Assembly: GCA_039930045.1 (NCBI GenBank)
Contig: JBDSQB010000002.1
Coordinates: 450,286-514,285 of the forward strand
Length of the DNA: 64,000 nucleotides
Source of the DNA: Chthoniobacterales bacterium
GTDB taxonomy: Bacteria > Verrucomicrobiota > Verrucomicrobiia > Chthoniobacterales > DASVRZ01
Direction of reading: 5' to 3'
Position 1 is the first letter of the stretch. Every line of letters starts with the position of its first letter. Under the pieces are notes generated by a model. That model saw only the letters and a program-made list of their open reading frames with translations. It did no database searches and had not been told where the DNA came from. The translations under genes and the position numbers were made by a program. Positions 1-8,777 of the stretch are shown in pieces.

Positions 1-864
1 AAGCGGACGCGGCGCCATCTGACTCACCATTTCCGGCTTCAATACGCCACCCGCGGAAAGGCCGAGAAAGACATCCGCTCCGGAGATGATTTCACTCAAA
101 GTCCGGGCGCTGGTTTCCTGTGCGTAAATGGATTTCCAGCGGTCCATGAGCACTTCGCGACCGGCATAAACGACGCCTTCCAAATCGCTCACCCAAATAT
201 TTTTACGACTGGCTCCGAGCGACACGAGCAGGTTGAGGCAGGCGAGCGCGGCGGCACCGGCACCGGAGCAAACGATCTTGACCTCGCCGATATTTTTAGA
301 GGCGAGTTCCAATCCATTCCGCACGGCGGCACTCACGATGATGGCAGTCCCATGCTGATCATCATGAAAGACCGGGATCGACATGCGCTCGCGCAGCCGT
401 TCCTCGATTTCAAAACATTCCGGACCCTTGATGTCTTCGAGATTGATTCCACCGAAAGTCGGCTCTAGAGCGGCCACGACATCGACAAATTTCTCAACGT
501 TCTTTTCATTCACCTCGATGTCGAAAACGTCGATTCCGGCAAATTTTTTGAAGAGCACCGCCTTGCCTTCCATGACGGGTTTCGCAGCGAGCGGGCCGAT
601 GTCGCCTAGACCGAGAACGGCGGTGCCGTTGGTGATGACCCCGACCAGATTTTGCCGAGCGGTGAGTTCACTGACTTGGGTCGCATCCTCCACGATGGCT
701 TCGCACGCGGCGGCGACTCCGGGAGAATAAGCCAGGGCTAGATCGCGCTGGTTGCCCAGCGGTTTGGTGGGCTGGATTTCGAGTTTACCCGGCTTTGGAA
801 AACGATGATAAACCAGCGCTCCCGTGCGCAAGTCGTCGGACATTATGGTGGGCGTGCGGCTCAT
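1..864 (-). CDS. maeB: NADP-dependent malic enzyme, N-terminal part (cut by window edge)
   Basis: Oxidative decarboxylation of malate to pyruvate with NADP+, feeding NADPH and pyruvate in the cytoplasm. The first 288 residues are visible and open to the left edge, so the C-terminus is outside the window. Family motifs read on the minus strand include the [12 protein letters not shown] region, [18 protein letters not shown] and [12 protein letters not shown], followed by the [13 protein letters not shown] nucleotide-binding loop. The start ATG at 864 is preceded by AGGA about seven bases upstream. Whether the C-terminal phosphotransacetylase-like domain of long malic enzymes is present cannot be seen. 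The family call is firm. Confidence 0.93.
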   Translation of the reverse strand, partial: MSRTPTIMSDDLRTGALVYHRFPKPGKLEIQPTKPLGNQRDLALAYSPGVAAACEAIVEDATQVSELTARQNLVGVITNGTAVLGLGDIGPLAAKPVMEGKAVLFKKFAGIDVFDIEVNEKNVEKFVDVVAALEPTFGGINLEDIKGPECFEIEERLRERMSIPVFHDDQHGTAIIVSAAVRNGLELASKNIGEVKIVCSGAGAAALACLNLLVSLGASRKNIWVSDLEGVVYAGREVLMDRWKSIYAQETSARTLSEIISGADVFLGLSAGGVLKPEMVSQMAPRPL

Positions 865-929
865 GATGTTCCTGCCAGGATAACGATCTAACTCGGCTCT
901 GACGAGTCTTTCCTCTGACGACTGCGACC

Positions 930-2429
930 TTATTCCTTGAGTCGGCTGGTCAGCGGGATTCCGTATTGCTTGCTCAATGCTGTCGTGTCGGCCTCCACGG
1001 TATGGGCATCGACATAGAGCACTTTCGGATCGTCGCTTACTTCGATTTTGTGGAAGCCGTCAATTGGAGTTTTCAGCGCCTCATCAAGATCGGCAATGCT
1101 CTTGATGACATGGTCGTTCACCTTCTCGACAATGAGGTAGCTGAGCTGGTCATAACCAATCGTGCTCGGCGCGGAAAGAATGTGGCTGATGAAAACAATT
1201 CGACCGCGATCCGACGGAAAGATCTCTGATTGATACCGGTCGAAATAGACGAACTTGATTGGCGCGTCCTTCTGCCAGTTGGTGCCCCATTCGCGCAAAT
1301 ACTGGCGGCTGAGTTCCTGAAAAAGAAATCCACCGAGGAGCAGAAACTTCGGCGCGCGATCATAGACATAAGGTTCGATAACGTAGCTCTGCGGAGGCCG
1401 GTCGCTGGCGGTCGCAGTCGTCTCCTTAATTTCGCCGTTGCGAGAGTATTTGATTTTGATGGCATCGCCAACGTAGTGCTCGGTGCTGATGAGGTGGTTG
1501 ATGGAAATTTTGCCGAAAACCGGGTGCGTATAATTTCCGTCGGGATCGATTTCCTGGTCATCCACGCTGAGGACCACATCGCCTTTTTGCAGTCCGGCTT
1601 GGGCGGCGGCGGTGTTTGCGTCGATGTTGCTCAGATAAATGCCGCCGGCGTCGGGTGGGAGTTTTAGAAAACGTCGCAACTGCGGATCGCGTGTCGGTTC
1701 AAATTGAATCCCTGCCCGTGGAAAACCGCGATACGGCGTGTCTGCGGCGGCTTTGAGAAAATGCTGGATGACCGGCAGCGAAATGGACTCAACGGTTTGC
1801 GAGCGAGGATCAAAACGCAGAAGGAGTCCGGCTAGTTTTCCATCATGCACGATGGGAACGGTGTAGCTGTTTTCGCGGTATTGCAGGGCGGCGGTGATTT
1901 TGAAAAGGAGATAGCCGTAATCCTCCAATGCATAACGCCCCACTTCACAGGAGGTGACGAGTCCGCTGGTGGCGACGAGAGTGCCGCTGTTTTCGAGTTG
2001 CCAGACATCGAGGCGGTCGCCAGTTTTTACCTGGCCCGCAATGGTCAGGCTGCTGAGAGGCTCAAGAAATTTGGGATCTTCGGGAGCGAGCAAGGCGAGA
2101 TTTGCCTCGTAGTCCACGGCGAGAAGTTTGGCCGCGACCTTCTCACCAGAACCGGCTTTTTCGAGTTCAATGTAACTCTGGTTGGCGACCATCTCGGCGG
2201 TAACGAGAACTTTGTTTCCCGGGAGAATCGCTCCGAGAGCACGCTTGGAAGCGGCTGGTTTTTTTCCCCACGGACGAAAGAAATCGTAAGCCTGGGTGGT
2301 GCCATTGACGCGCACAACGGCGAGCGGGCTGCCGGTGGCGACGGGTTTTTCCTCGGCCAATGCGACGCTGATGAAACCGAGCACGAGTGAGAAGACTGCA
2401 ACTCGAATGGAGAAAAAATGGCGTGTCAT
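930..2429 (-). CDS. Deg/HtrA-like PDZ protein, apparently catalytically dead
   Basis: A 499-residue exported protein with a signal peptide (hydrophobic core about residues 9-24, AEEKP after the predicted cut), a degenerate trypsin-like domain and at least one PDZ domain (DAGGIYLSNIDANTAAAQAG, about residues 255-340). It parallels the upstream gene along its length, but the triad is lost: the expected TNAHVV is VTAEMV (about 76-81), the expected Asp is Asn in YEANLALL, and the GNSGG serine loop is replaced by VPIVHDGKLAG. Start chosen at 2429 because the signal peptide begins there and because the preceding gene stops one base before it (TAA-C-ATG), so the two are probably translationally coupled. 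Likely a regulatory or scaffold partner of the active protease; that role is inference. Confidence 0.8.
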   Translation of the reverse strand: MTRHFFSIRVAVFSLVLGFISVALAEEKPVATGSPLAVVRVNGTTQAYDFFRPWGKKPAASKRALGAILPGNKVLVTAEMVANQSYIELEKAGSGEKVAAKLLAVDYEANLALLAPEDPKFLEPLSSLTIAGQVKTGDRLDVWQLENSGTLVATSGLVTSCEVGRYALEDYGYLLFKITAALQYRENSYTVPIVHDGKLAGLLLRFDPRSQTVESISLPVIQHFLKAAADTPYRGFPRAGIQFEPTRDPQLRRFLKLPPDAGGIYLSNIDANTAAAQAGLQKGDVVLSVDDQEIDPDGNYTHPVFGKISINHLISTEHYVGDAIKIKYSRNGEIKETTATASDRPPQSYVIEPYVYDRAPKFLLLGGFLFQELSRQYLREWGTNWQKDAPIKFVYFDRYQSEIFPSDRGRIVFISHILSAPSTIGYDQLSYLIVEKVNDHVIKSIADLDEALKTPIDGFHKIEVSDDPKVLYVDAHTVEADTTALSKQYGIPLTSRLKE

Positions 2430-2430
2430 G

Positions 2431-3909
2431 TTAGCGAGCCGGAGGGTTGGCGAGGTTTTGCTCCTTCGCGACATTATAGCGGTCGAGAATGCGCTTCCTG
2501 GCGGCTTCGACGACGCTGCGTTCGAGGACAGCGGGACGTCCGCCGCCGAGAAATTGAATGATGTAGGTGTCGCGATTTTCGGCGAGAGCTGACGCGAGAT
2601 CGTCGAGGACTTTGATGGGTTTCCCATTCACGCTGTCCACAATATCGCCTTGAAACTGCCCCAGATACGTGTTCACCGGATCGGGCAGGATGCTGCTCAA
2701 AACCACCAGATCGGGATGCGCAGTGTAAAGCTCCTCGGTGATGTAGAAGTTGTAATAATAACGCGTCCGCAAGTCATCAATGGCAACTGCCGCCATGAAG
2801 TCGCGATTGATCGGCTGGAAAAGCAGTCCGGCAAATAGCACGTAGCGTGGCGGTGTATCGTAGCTGTTCGCCTGCATCGAGTAGGGCCAGGCGGACTTGA
2901 GTTTGACCTTTGCGGTCACGGGCTGGCCGTTTCGGAGGAGTTGAAAAACAACGGTGTCTCCCTTGAATTTCCGCTCCACGATCTCGGTCATCTCGATGCG
3001 GTCGTTGTCCAGCTCGACAAATCCATCGCTGGCGATCGGCACATTATCGAGGCTGAGAAGAATGTCGCCCGGCTGCAAAATTCCGGCGCTGGAACCTGCC
3101 GCCGCGACACTCGTAACCACGATACCGCGGTCGTCGTCGGGGAGCTTGAGCGCGGCGCGCTGGGCAGGATTGACCAGTTTGAAATAGTTGATCGAGAGAT
3201 CCACGTATTTGTCGTAGCGCCCGTCTTCAATGTCTTTCAGAAAGCGTTTAACGACCGGAGTTGGAATCATATAGGCGACGTTTTGCGCCTGGTCGCCGCT
3301 GTAGCCTTGGAAGGCGACTCCGACGACTTTTCCCCCTTGCATGACGGGTCCGCCGGAGTTTCCTGGGTTCACGGCCGCATCGATCTGGATGGCTAAATGC
3401 GAATCGATGCCAGAGTGCGTATAAGGTTGGAAGTCGATTCGGGAAACGATTCCGCGTGTGACGGACATCAGGTCGCCCCCGATGGGAAATCCATAGGCCG
3501 AGACGACGGTTTCGATCTCTGGAATGCCGCCCAAAGGCAGCGGCGAGCTGCCCTTGAAAAAGTCCGGATTTTCCACATCCAGCACGGCGAGATCGCAGTC
3601 GTGCGCGATGTATTTGACGTAGGCGACGTATTTCTTGGGATCTCCCTGGCGCTCGACGGTGAGGAAGCGATTGTTGCTGACAACGTGGGCGTTGGTGAGA
3701 ATGCGGTTGCCTTCAATGACGAATCCCGCGCCGACTCCGCCGCCGACCGCACCCGGGTTCCATGGGACTTTGTAATCCACGTCCTGCTCGGTGCAGGTGA
3801 TGCGGACGAGACTTTTACGAATTTCCTGTGCCTGCGAGACACCGGGTTGGGCGCGGGTCGTATGAAAAAAAAGAACGCCGAGAAGGAGCGGGATCAGTCG
3901 TGAGATCAT
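2431..3909 (-). CDS. Deg-like serine protease with PDZ domains (S1C)
   Basis: Periplasmic S1C protease of 492 residues. The start at 3909 gives a clean signal peptide (MISRLIPLLLGVLFF, then RAQPG). The triad is intact: His in LTNAHVV (about residue 75), Asp in HDCDLAVLDV (about 106) and Ser in NPGNSGGPV (about 185). A PDZ domain follows (RGIVVTSVAAAGSSAGILQPGD region, about 265-350), then a C-terminal region with a second PDZ-like segment (YLGQFQGDIVDSVNGKPI). The overall plan, protease plus PDZ plus long C-terminal part, resembles plant-type Deg9 proteases more than DegP. It is the first gene of a two-gene unit with its inactive paralogue directly downstream. No strong Shine-Dalgarno was seen. 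Confidence 0.88.
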   Translation of the reverse strand: MISRLIPLLLGVLFFHTTRAQPGVSQAQEIRKSLVRITCTEQDVDYKVPWNPGAVGGGVGAGFVIEGNRILTNAHVVSNNRFLTVERQGDPKKYVAYVKYIAHDCDLAVLDVENPDFFKGSSPLPLGGIPEIETVVSAYGFPIGGDLMSVTRGIVSRIDFQPYTHSGIDSHLAIQIDAAVNPGNSGGPVMQGGKVVGVAFQGYSGDQAQNVAYMIPTPVVKRFLKDIEDGRYDKYVDLSINYFKLVNPAQRAALKLPDDDRGIVVTSVAAAGSSAGILQPGDILLSLDNVPIASDGFVELDNDRIEMTEIVERKFKGDTVVFQLLRNGQPVTAKVKLKSAWPYSMQANSYDTPPRYVLFAGLLFQPINRDFMAAVAIDDLRTRYYYNFYITEELYTAHPDLVVLSSILPDPVNTYLGQFQGDIVDSVNGKPIKVLDDLASALAENRDTYIIQFLGGGRPAVLERSVVEAARKRILDRYNVAKEQNLANPPAR

Positions 3910-3964
3910 GCAGATTTGCGCCAAACTATGGAGGCAGTCCCGCTGCCTGTAAATGGCTCTTCGC

Positions 3965-4007
3965 AGAAACAAAAAAGAACCGCAGCCCGTAAAGGCGGCG
4001 GTTCTTT
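3965..4007 (-). terminator. Rho-independent terminator of the small membrane-protein gene
   Basis: A perfect 10-base-pair inverted repeat (AAAGAACCGC at 3974-3983 with GCGGTTCTTT at 3998-4007, 14-base loop) is followed on the minus strand by TTTTTTGTTT. It lies 17 bases past the stop codon of the gene at 4025-4192. Confidence 0.85.
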
Positions 4008-4024
4008 AATGCGTAAATGATCGG

Positions 4025-4192
4025 CTACACTCGCGGTCCGCGACGGCCCATGACAAAGGAAATAATAAAGAGCACCAGGAAAATGACAAAGAGGATTTTG
4101 GCAAATCCCATGGCCGTTCCGGCAATGGTGGTGAAGCCCAGCAAGGCGGCGATGATTGCGATAATTAGAAATGTGATGGCCCAAGAGATCAT
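4025..4192 (-). CDS. DUF1328-type small membrane protein (YtjA-like)
   Basis: A 55-residue protein consisting of two transmembrane helices ([18 protein letters not shown] and [17 protein letters not shown]) ending in GRRGPRV, which matches the short DUF1328/YtjA family in length and layout. The start at 4192 is supported by AAAGGA seven bases upstream of ATG; longer in-frame extensions have no such site. It stands alone between the Deg pair and the tRNA and has its own terminator. Function is unknown in the family; often annotated as a stress- or envelope-associated membrane protein. Confidence 0.85.
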   Translation of the reverse strand: MISWAITFLIIAIIAALLGFTTIAGTAMGFAKILFVIFLVLFIISFVMGRRGPRV

Positions 4193-4298
4193 GATTTTTC
4201 CTTTCGATAGGTGTTGTTGGTTTACAGAAAAGATTTCGCAAACCAGCAGGCCTCCGGGTGTATTTACTTGGGAAAAATTCCCCAGTGAGTCAGAAAAA

Positions 4299-4372
4299 TC
4301 GGGCTGACGTGATTCGAACACGCGACCTCTTGAACCCCATTCAAGCGCACTACCAAGCTGTGCTACAGCCCG
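4299..4372 (-). tRNA. tRNA-Pro(GGG)
   Basis: On the minus strand the 74-base sequence folds into a cloverleaf: acceptor CGGGCTG/CAGCCCG, D-arm with TTGGTAG, anticodon stem CTTGA/TCAAG around loop ATGGGGT (anticodon GGG), and T-loop GTTCGAATC. The first pair C1-G72 is the proline identity pair of bacteria. The discriminator base is A and CCA is not encoded; five T residues follow directly. Confidence 0.95.
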
Positions 4373-4441
4373 TTTATTTGGCAGAGTGCCAAGATTCTCG
4401 CAGAAAAAGAAAACTGCAAGCCGAATCCCAAGCCCTCGCGG

Positions 4442-5674
4442 CTATTTCAGGTGGAGTTCGTCGCGAGTGACGATTTTTTCCTCGCGAGTCGTGAGGTTTT
4501 TCACCTTCAAGAGCGGCCATTCGTCTCCGATAATAATGGCCACGGCGGCTCCGAGTTGCTCGGCGATCTGGAATTGTTTGCCGATCTTCGCGGGAGTCAG
4601 GGAGTAATCGACGCGGCGTCCGGCGTCGCGCAGTTGCTGGACGAGTTTTAGGGCGTCCGCCCGGCGTTCTTCGCTGGCGATGATGACGAATGTTTCCACC
4701 GGAGCGGCGGCCGCCAGCGCGGCGGACATTTTTTCGCGGGCTACTGGCGTATCGTCGATCAAGTTTCCGAGAACGACGTCGCCCATGGCGAAACCGATGG
4801 CGGCGAGGTTCGATTTGCCGTCGCTGATGAGGTTGAGAAGTCTGTCGTAACGACCGCCGCCGGCAAGGGCACGCTCGTTTTTGCCTTTATCGAAAACCTC
4901 AAAAACGACGCCTGTATAATAGGCGAGTCCTCGAACAATGGCATAATCGACCTCCACATAACGATCCAACTCGCGTGCTTTTAGATCGTCGAGGATCGGC
5001 GCAAGGTCGGCGCTTGGGGCTTTCGAGCGCATGAAGCCGAGCACTGTCTCGGCGGAAAAACCGAGCGGAGTTAGAAGCGATTCTGTTTTTTCCAGCGGCA
5101 TGCGCTCGGCCTTGTCCACGATCTGGAAAAAAGCCGATTCGTCCTCGGGTTTGCCGCCGTTACTGGAGAAGAATTCTGCCCACGCGGTGCGGCTGCTCAG
5201 GCGCACGACGAAATCATTTTCGTCGAACCCGAAGGCACGCAATGAATCGACTGCGAGTGCGATCAATTCCGCGTCGGCGGCGGGCGATGTTTCTCCAAAG
5301 ATGTCGGCGTTGAGTTGGTAAAACTCCCGTCCGCGTCCGCGCTGTTGCTTTTCGTAACGAAAAAACTGCGGCACGCAAAACCACTTGATCGGCTTGCGAA
5401 AATCCCGTTCCCGCGATGCCACCATACGGGCGACGGTCGGTGTCATTTCGGGTCGCAGCGAGACGTGACGCTGGCCTTTGTCCTCGAAGTTGAAAAGCTG
5501 GCCGACGATTTCGTTGCCGGATTTTTTTTGATACAATTCCAGCGGCTCGAGCACGGGGCCGTCGTATTCCACAAAGCCGTAGCGTTTCGCCACGGCGCGC
5601 CAAGTGTCGAGGATGTAGTTGCGCCGCGCGCATTCGGCTGGGTAGAAATCGCGGAAACCGGGAAGAAGTTGCAT
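4442..5674 (-). CDS. hisS: histidyl-tRNA synthetase
   Basis: Class II aminoacyl-tRNA synthetase charging tRNA-His; 410 residues, normal for the bacterial enzyme. It begins MQLLPGFRDFYP, the classical HisRS N-terminus, which fixes the start at 5674. Motif 2 is seen in FRYEKQQRGRGREFYQ, the histidine-specific motif in LAYYTGVVFEVF, and motif 3 in LAGGGRYDRL; a C-terminal anticodon-binding domain follows (VFVIIASEERRADALKL-type start). It is transcribed away from recF; only about 30 bases separate the two starts, so both promoters must overlap the opposite 5' regions. Confidence 0.97.
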   Translation of the reverse strand: MQLLPGFRDFYPAECARRNYILDTWRAVAKRYGFVEYDGPVLEPLELYQKKSGNEIVGQLFNFEDKGQRHVSLRPEMTPTVARMVASRERDFRKPIKWFCVPQFFRYEKQQRGRGREFYQLNADIFGETSPAADAELIALAVDSLRAFGFDENDFVVRLSSRTAWAEFFSSNGGKPEDESAFFQIVDKAERMPLEKTESLLTPLGFSAETVLGFMRSKAPSADLAPILDDLKARELDRYVEVDYAIVRGLAYYTGVVFEVFDKGKNERALAGGGRYDRLLNLISDGKSNLAAIGFAMGDVVLGNLIDDTPVAREKMSAALAAAAPVETFVIIASEERRADALKLVQQLRDAGRRVDYSLTPAKIGKQFQIAEQLGAAVAIIIGDEWPLLKVKNLTTREEKIVTRDELHLK

Positions 5675-5705
5675 CGGAAAAGCTGAATGGTGAATACTAA
5701 AGGCG

Positions 5706-6740
5706 GTGTTGAGCGAGCTACAAATACGGGGATTTCGTTGTTTTGAAAGGGCGAGACTCCAGTTGGGGCCGGGCGCGACGTGCATCGTCGGGCCGAATGC
5801 GCAGGGCAAAACGTCGCTGCTCGAGGCGGCCTGCGTGCTGCTCCGGCTGCAATCGCCTCGCGCCTCGACGCTCGGGCAGGCGGTGCGTTTCGGCGAAGCG
5901 GGGTTTGCGCTGGAGGGCGTCTGGAATGAGGCGCGCTGCCAATATTATTATAGTGCGCGGCAGCGAAAACTGGTCCTCGATGCCGTCGAGCAGCGCCGGG
6001 CGAACGAGTATCTCGGGCTCGCGCGGGTGGTGTGGTTTGGCAATGACGACTTGGATTTAATTCGAGGTGGCGGCGAGGAGCGGCGGCGTTTTCTGGATTT
6101 TGCGATTGCACAGACGAAGCCAAGCCACCGGGCGCACTTGCGGAGTTATGAGAAGGCGTTGCGCTCGCGAAATTCACTCCTGAAATCCGGCGGCAGTCCG
6201 CGCGAGATTGCTGCTTACAATGGTCCCCTGCTCCAATCTGGCGAAGCCGTGCGGCTGGCGCGGCGTGAGTTTGTCGCGGCCCTCACGCCCTTGGTCGCCG
6301 CTGCCAATCGCGACATCGGCGGGGAAGGCCCGGAGTTGCAATCTACTTACAAGGATGGCGTAGGCAGCGGGGATTTCGCGGACGCTCTGGAAAAGTCTGC
6401 GGCACAGGAGAAACACCTCCATCAAACCGTCGTCGGCCCGCACCGCGACGATCTTGAACTCAGCTTTGACGGACGCGCCGCTGCTCATTTCGCATCGGAG
6501 GGTCAGCAGCGCACGGCCGCTCTCTCCCTCCGTCTTGGTCAGGCGAAAATCCTTCAGGCGGGACAGCCGCAGCCACCGCTTTTCCTGATCGACGATATTT
6601 TTGGCGAGCTCGATCTTGTTCGCCGCAATCGCCTCCTCCAGCACCTGCCAAAAGACGGTCAGCAGCTCATCACCACCACCCATCTCGACTGGGCAGGCGA
6701 TTTCCCGGTCCATATCCTAAAAATCGGTGAAATCTGCTGA
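5706..6740 (+). CDS. recF: DNA replication and repair protein RecF
   Basis: RecF is an SMC-like ATPase that helps RecOR load RecA at single-strand gaps. Walker A GPNAQGKTSLL lies near residue 29, the ABC signature is in ASEGQQRTAALSLRLGQA, and Walker B is PLFLIDDIFGELD. Length 344 is slightly short of the usual 350-380. The first in-frame codon used here is GTG at 5706, but AAAGG at 5699-5703 sits only two bases before it and five bases before the next codon, TTG at 5709, so TTG (giving LSELQIRGFRCF) may be the true start. It is not next to dnaA/dnaN/gyrB here. Confidence 0.95.
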   Translation: MLSELQIRGFRCFERARLQLGPGATCIVGPNAQGKTSLLEAACVLLRLQSPRASTLGQAVRFGEAGFALEGVWNEARCQYYYSARQRKLVLDAVEQRRANEYLGLARVVWFGNDDLDLIRGGGEERRRFLDFAIAQTKPSHRAHLRSYEKALRSRNSLLKSGGSPREIAAYNGPLLQSGEAVRLARREFVAALTPLVAAANRDIGGEGPELQSTYKDGVGSGDFADALEKSAAQEKHLHQTVVGPHRDDLELSFDGRAAAHFASEGQQRTAALSLRLGQAKILQAGQPQPPLFLIDDIFGELDLVRRNRLLQHLPKDGQQLITTTHLDWAGDFPVHILKIGEIC

Positions 6741-6851
6741 AGATTTGCATGGCAAAGGATTGATCAACAGCCTTTTGCATCAGTTTTTGGTTGACCAATC
6801 CGCCTCAAAAGCTACTGTCGGGGGCACTTTCCCTACTCAACCTTCCAAACG

Positions 6852-7535
6852 ATGCTTCTAAAAAAATCCTTCTCACCTGTTTTTCTAGCATGGGCTTTGA
6901 CTTTCGTAACTGCGATTTCATGCCTTCAGACAGCAGGTGCCGAGGAAGATGGAATTTCGGTTGGAAAACTGAGATTTGGCAGCCAGACCAATGACAAATG
7001 GCTGACCGTGGACCTGAAAAAAACCAACCGCATAGGCAGTCCGACGGTTAATACCGACAGCAGCCGCTCTTTTGGCTCCACTTATCGCACGGTCACTCGC
7101 TCAACTTCCTCCACGAGCTATTTCAACTCCTATTCGACTCAAACGAGTTTGCCCGCAGTCTATCCGCCCGCGTCCTCCATGGTATCCAACCGCAAGCTCG
7201 TTCAGGCGGCAGACATCGCGCTGGGCAGCGCCCACCTTCACTCCACAGGGAGTTGCTGGCGCTACGTGAAATCCGCCTTGCTCAAGGCTGAGGCGATCGA
7301 CTCCTATCCCAAAACCGGCTACGCCAAGCAGGCCGGACTGGAACTCGTGCATGACTACGGCTTCGTGCGCACCACCATTTCCAACCCCTTTTCCGCTCCC
7401 GTCGGCTCAGTCCTCGTCTATGGCGGTTCTGGCGCCGGACATGTGGAAATCCGGACTCGCACCGGTTTTGTCAGTGACTTCGTATCGGCCAAACCTTCGG
7501 GTCGCCCGCTCATCGGCGTTTTCGTTAAACGCTAG
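6852..7535 (+). CDS. Exported NlpC/CHAP-like putative cysteine hydrolase
   Basis: A 227-residue protein with a signal peptide (to about residue 30, ...LQTAGAEED), a Ser/Thr-rich linker (residues about 60-105) and a C-terminal domain of about 110 residues. That domain has SCWRYVKSAL, in which Cys begins a helix, then SVLVYGGSGAGHVEIRT with a His, then DFVSA. This Cys-His-polar order is that of NlpC/P60 and CHAP amidases acting on peptidoglycan, but the motifs are weak and the assignment is tentative. The 110 bases before it contain a TTGATCAA palindrome (about 6760) within a near-inverted repeat GCAAAGG/CCTTTTGC; no clear terminator or promoter. Confidence 0.55.
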   Translation: MLLKKSFSPVFLAWALTFVTAISCLQTAGAEEDGISVGKLRFGSQTNDKWLTVDLKKTNRIGSPTVNTDSSRSFGSTYRTVTRSTSSTSYFNSYSTQTSLPAVYPPASSMVSNRKLVQAADIALGSAHLHSTGSCWRYVKSALLKAEAIDSYPKTGYAKQAGLELVHDYGFVRTTISNPFSAPVGSVLVYGGSGAGHVEIRTRTGFVSDFVSAKPSGRPLIGVFVKR

Positions 7536-7594
7536 TTTGCTTGTTCGGCCCGCAGTTTGCGCGCCGCTCCATTTGTGCGATGAATGGATAAGAA

Positions 7595-7741
7595 ATGTCG
7601 CCCACCCTTTTAGAGTCAGTCGTCGCGATACTCTTGATCTGGGTCGCATGGCAATTGGGGAAAATCGTTTATCTCCGGCTCATCAGAAAGCCACCCCAGC
7701 CTCTCTCCCTTCCCGATAAAAAACATGGCCACCACCGTTAA
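7595..7741 (+). CDS. Small single-span membrane peptide overlapping the SPFH gene
   Basis: A 48-codon reading frame starting ATG TCG CCC ACC and ending TAA inside the first codons of the SPFH gene (17-base overlap in another frame). The product begins MSPTLLESVVAILLIWVAW, continues with a basic stretch (YLRLIRKPP) and a short polar tail: one transmembrane helix with positive-inside charge. The overlap suggests translational coupling to the SPFH gene and a partner role at the same membrane site. Support is only the coding pattern and arrangement; no family was recognised, and it could be chance. Confidence 0.5.
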   Translation: MSPTLLESVVAILLIWVAWQLGKIVYLRLIRKPPQPLSLPDKKHGHHR

Positions 7742-8696
7742 CTACACTCCGCAACTTCCCTTTCGTCTCGGGAAAATCCTCATCGTCTTCGTCATCGCGA
7801 TCCTTCTTTTGATCGTCACCTTCAGTGCCTGGCGCAACATTCGCCCCGGCTACGTCGGCATCGTCTTCGACAAAATCAATCACAGCGTCACCACCTCGGC
7901 GCTCGATCCGGGTTGGGCTTTTATCAACCCATTGACGCAGGCCATTCAGGAATATCCCGTTACCATTCAGACCTATCAAATGGTGCAGACTTCCAACGAG
8001 GGCACCGTTTCTGGCGACGACTCGATCAAGGTCCAGAGCAACGAGGGCCAGCAGATCAACCTCGATGTCGTCATTCAATATCAGGTCGAGAAATCCAAGG
8101 CCAACCAGCTCTACACCGACTGGGGCGGCGCTCCCATTTCCGTCGTGGAAAACGGCGTCGTCCGCCAATACACCCGTTCTCAAGTGCCCGTCGTCGCGGC
8201 CCGTTACACCTGGGAGGAAATTACCTCCGGCAAGCGCGCGGAAATGATCGAGGAAATCATTCGCGGACTTCGCGAGGAATTTGACAAACGTCATCTCAAC
8301 CTCGTTTCTTTTGGCATTCGCGAGGTGCATTTACCGCAGTCGCTACAGCGCGCCCTCGACATTAAAATTCAGGCGCAGCAAGCCGCCGAGCAGCAGAAAT
8401 ATATGCTCGCGCAATCCAAGGTGAAAGCCGAACAGGACGTCACCCAAGCCACAGGCCAGGCCAATGCGGTCAAGGCGCAGGCCGAGGGCGATGCCGCCGC
8501 CACGCTTACCAAAGCGCGTGCCCAGGCCGAGGCCAACGACCTTCTGGCTAAAAGCATCACGCCGCCGCTCATTCAATACGAGCAACTCCAGCGCTGGGAT
8601 GGACGCCTCCCGCTTTTCACCGGCAACGGCGGCACTCCTCTGATCGACACTTCGGCATTGCTGAATGCGGCGAAAGAGTCCAAGCCGAATCCTTAG
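7725..8696 (+). CDS. SPFH/Band 7 (prohibitin-like) membrane protein
   Basis: A 323-residue protein with one N-terminal transmembrane helix (about residues 17-36), an SPFH domain (RPGYVGIVFDKINHSV onward to about 210) and an Ala/Gln-rich C-terminal coiled coil (about 215-285, repeats such as AEGDAAATLTKARAQAEAND). Proteins of this class form ring or vault-like scaffolds on membranes and often regulate proteases such as FtsH. No NfeD or protease gene is adjacent; the 48-residue membrane peptide just upstream is the only evident partner. The family is clear, the cellular role is not. Confidence 0.88.
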   Translation: MATTVNYTPQLPFRLGKILIVFVIAILLLIVTFSAWRNIRPGYVGIVFDKINHSVTTSALDPGWAFINPLTQAIQEYPVTIQTYQMVQTSNEGTVSGDDSIKVQSNEGQQINLDVVIQYQVEKSKANQLYTDWGGAPISVVENGVVRQYTRSQVPVVAARYTWEEITSGKRAEMIEEIIRGLREEFDKRHLNLVSFGIREVHLPQSLQRALDIKIQAQQAAEQQKYMLAQSKVKAEQDVTQATGQANAVKAQAEGDAAATLTKARAQAEANDLLAKSITPPLIQYEQLQRWDGRLPLFTGNGGTPLIDTSALLNAAKESKPNP

Positions 8697-8777
8697 CTAG
8701 AGTCGTATCTAACTCGACTCACGCCTGCGCAAAATCTTGCGTGCTCTTCGCGCGTCCGGCGTTCTATCATCGGTCTC

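Noticed and set aside
4266-4290. Terminator after tRNA-Pro based on GGGAAAAATTCCC
   Set aside because: The stem is short and not followed by T residues in the tRNA direction.
5443-6177. Arg/Ala-rich 244-codon minus-strand frame across the hisS-recF junction
   Set aside because: Antisense to two conserved genes with biased composition; no start context.
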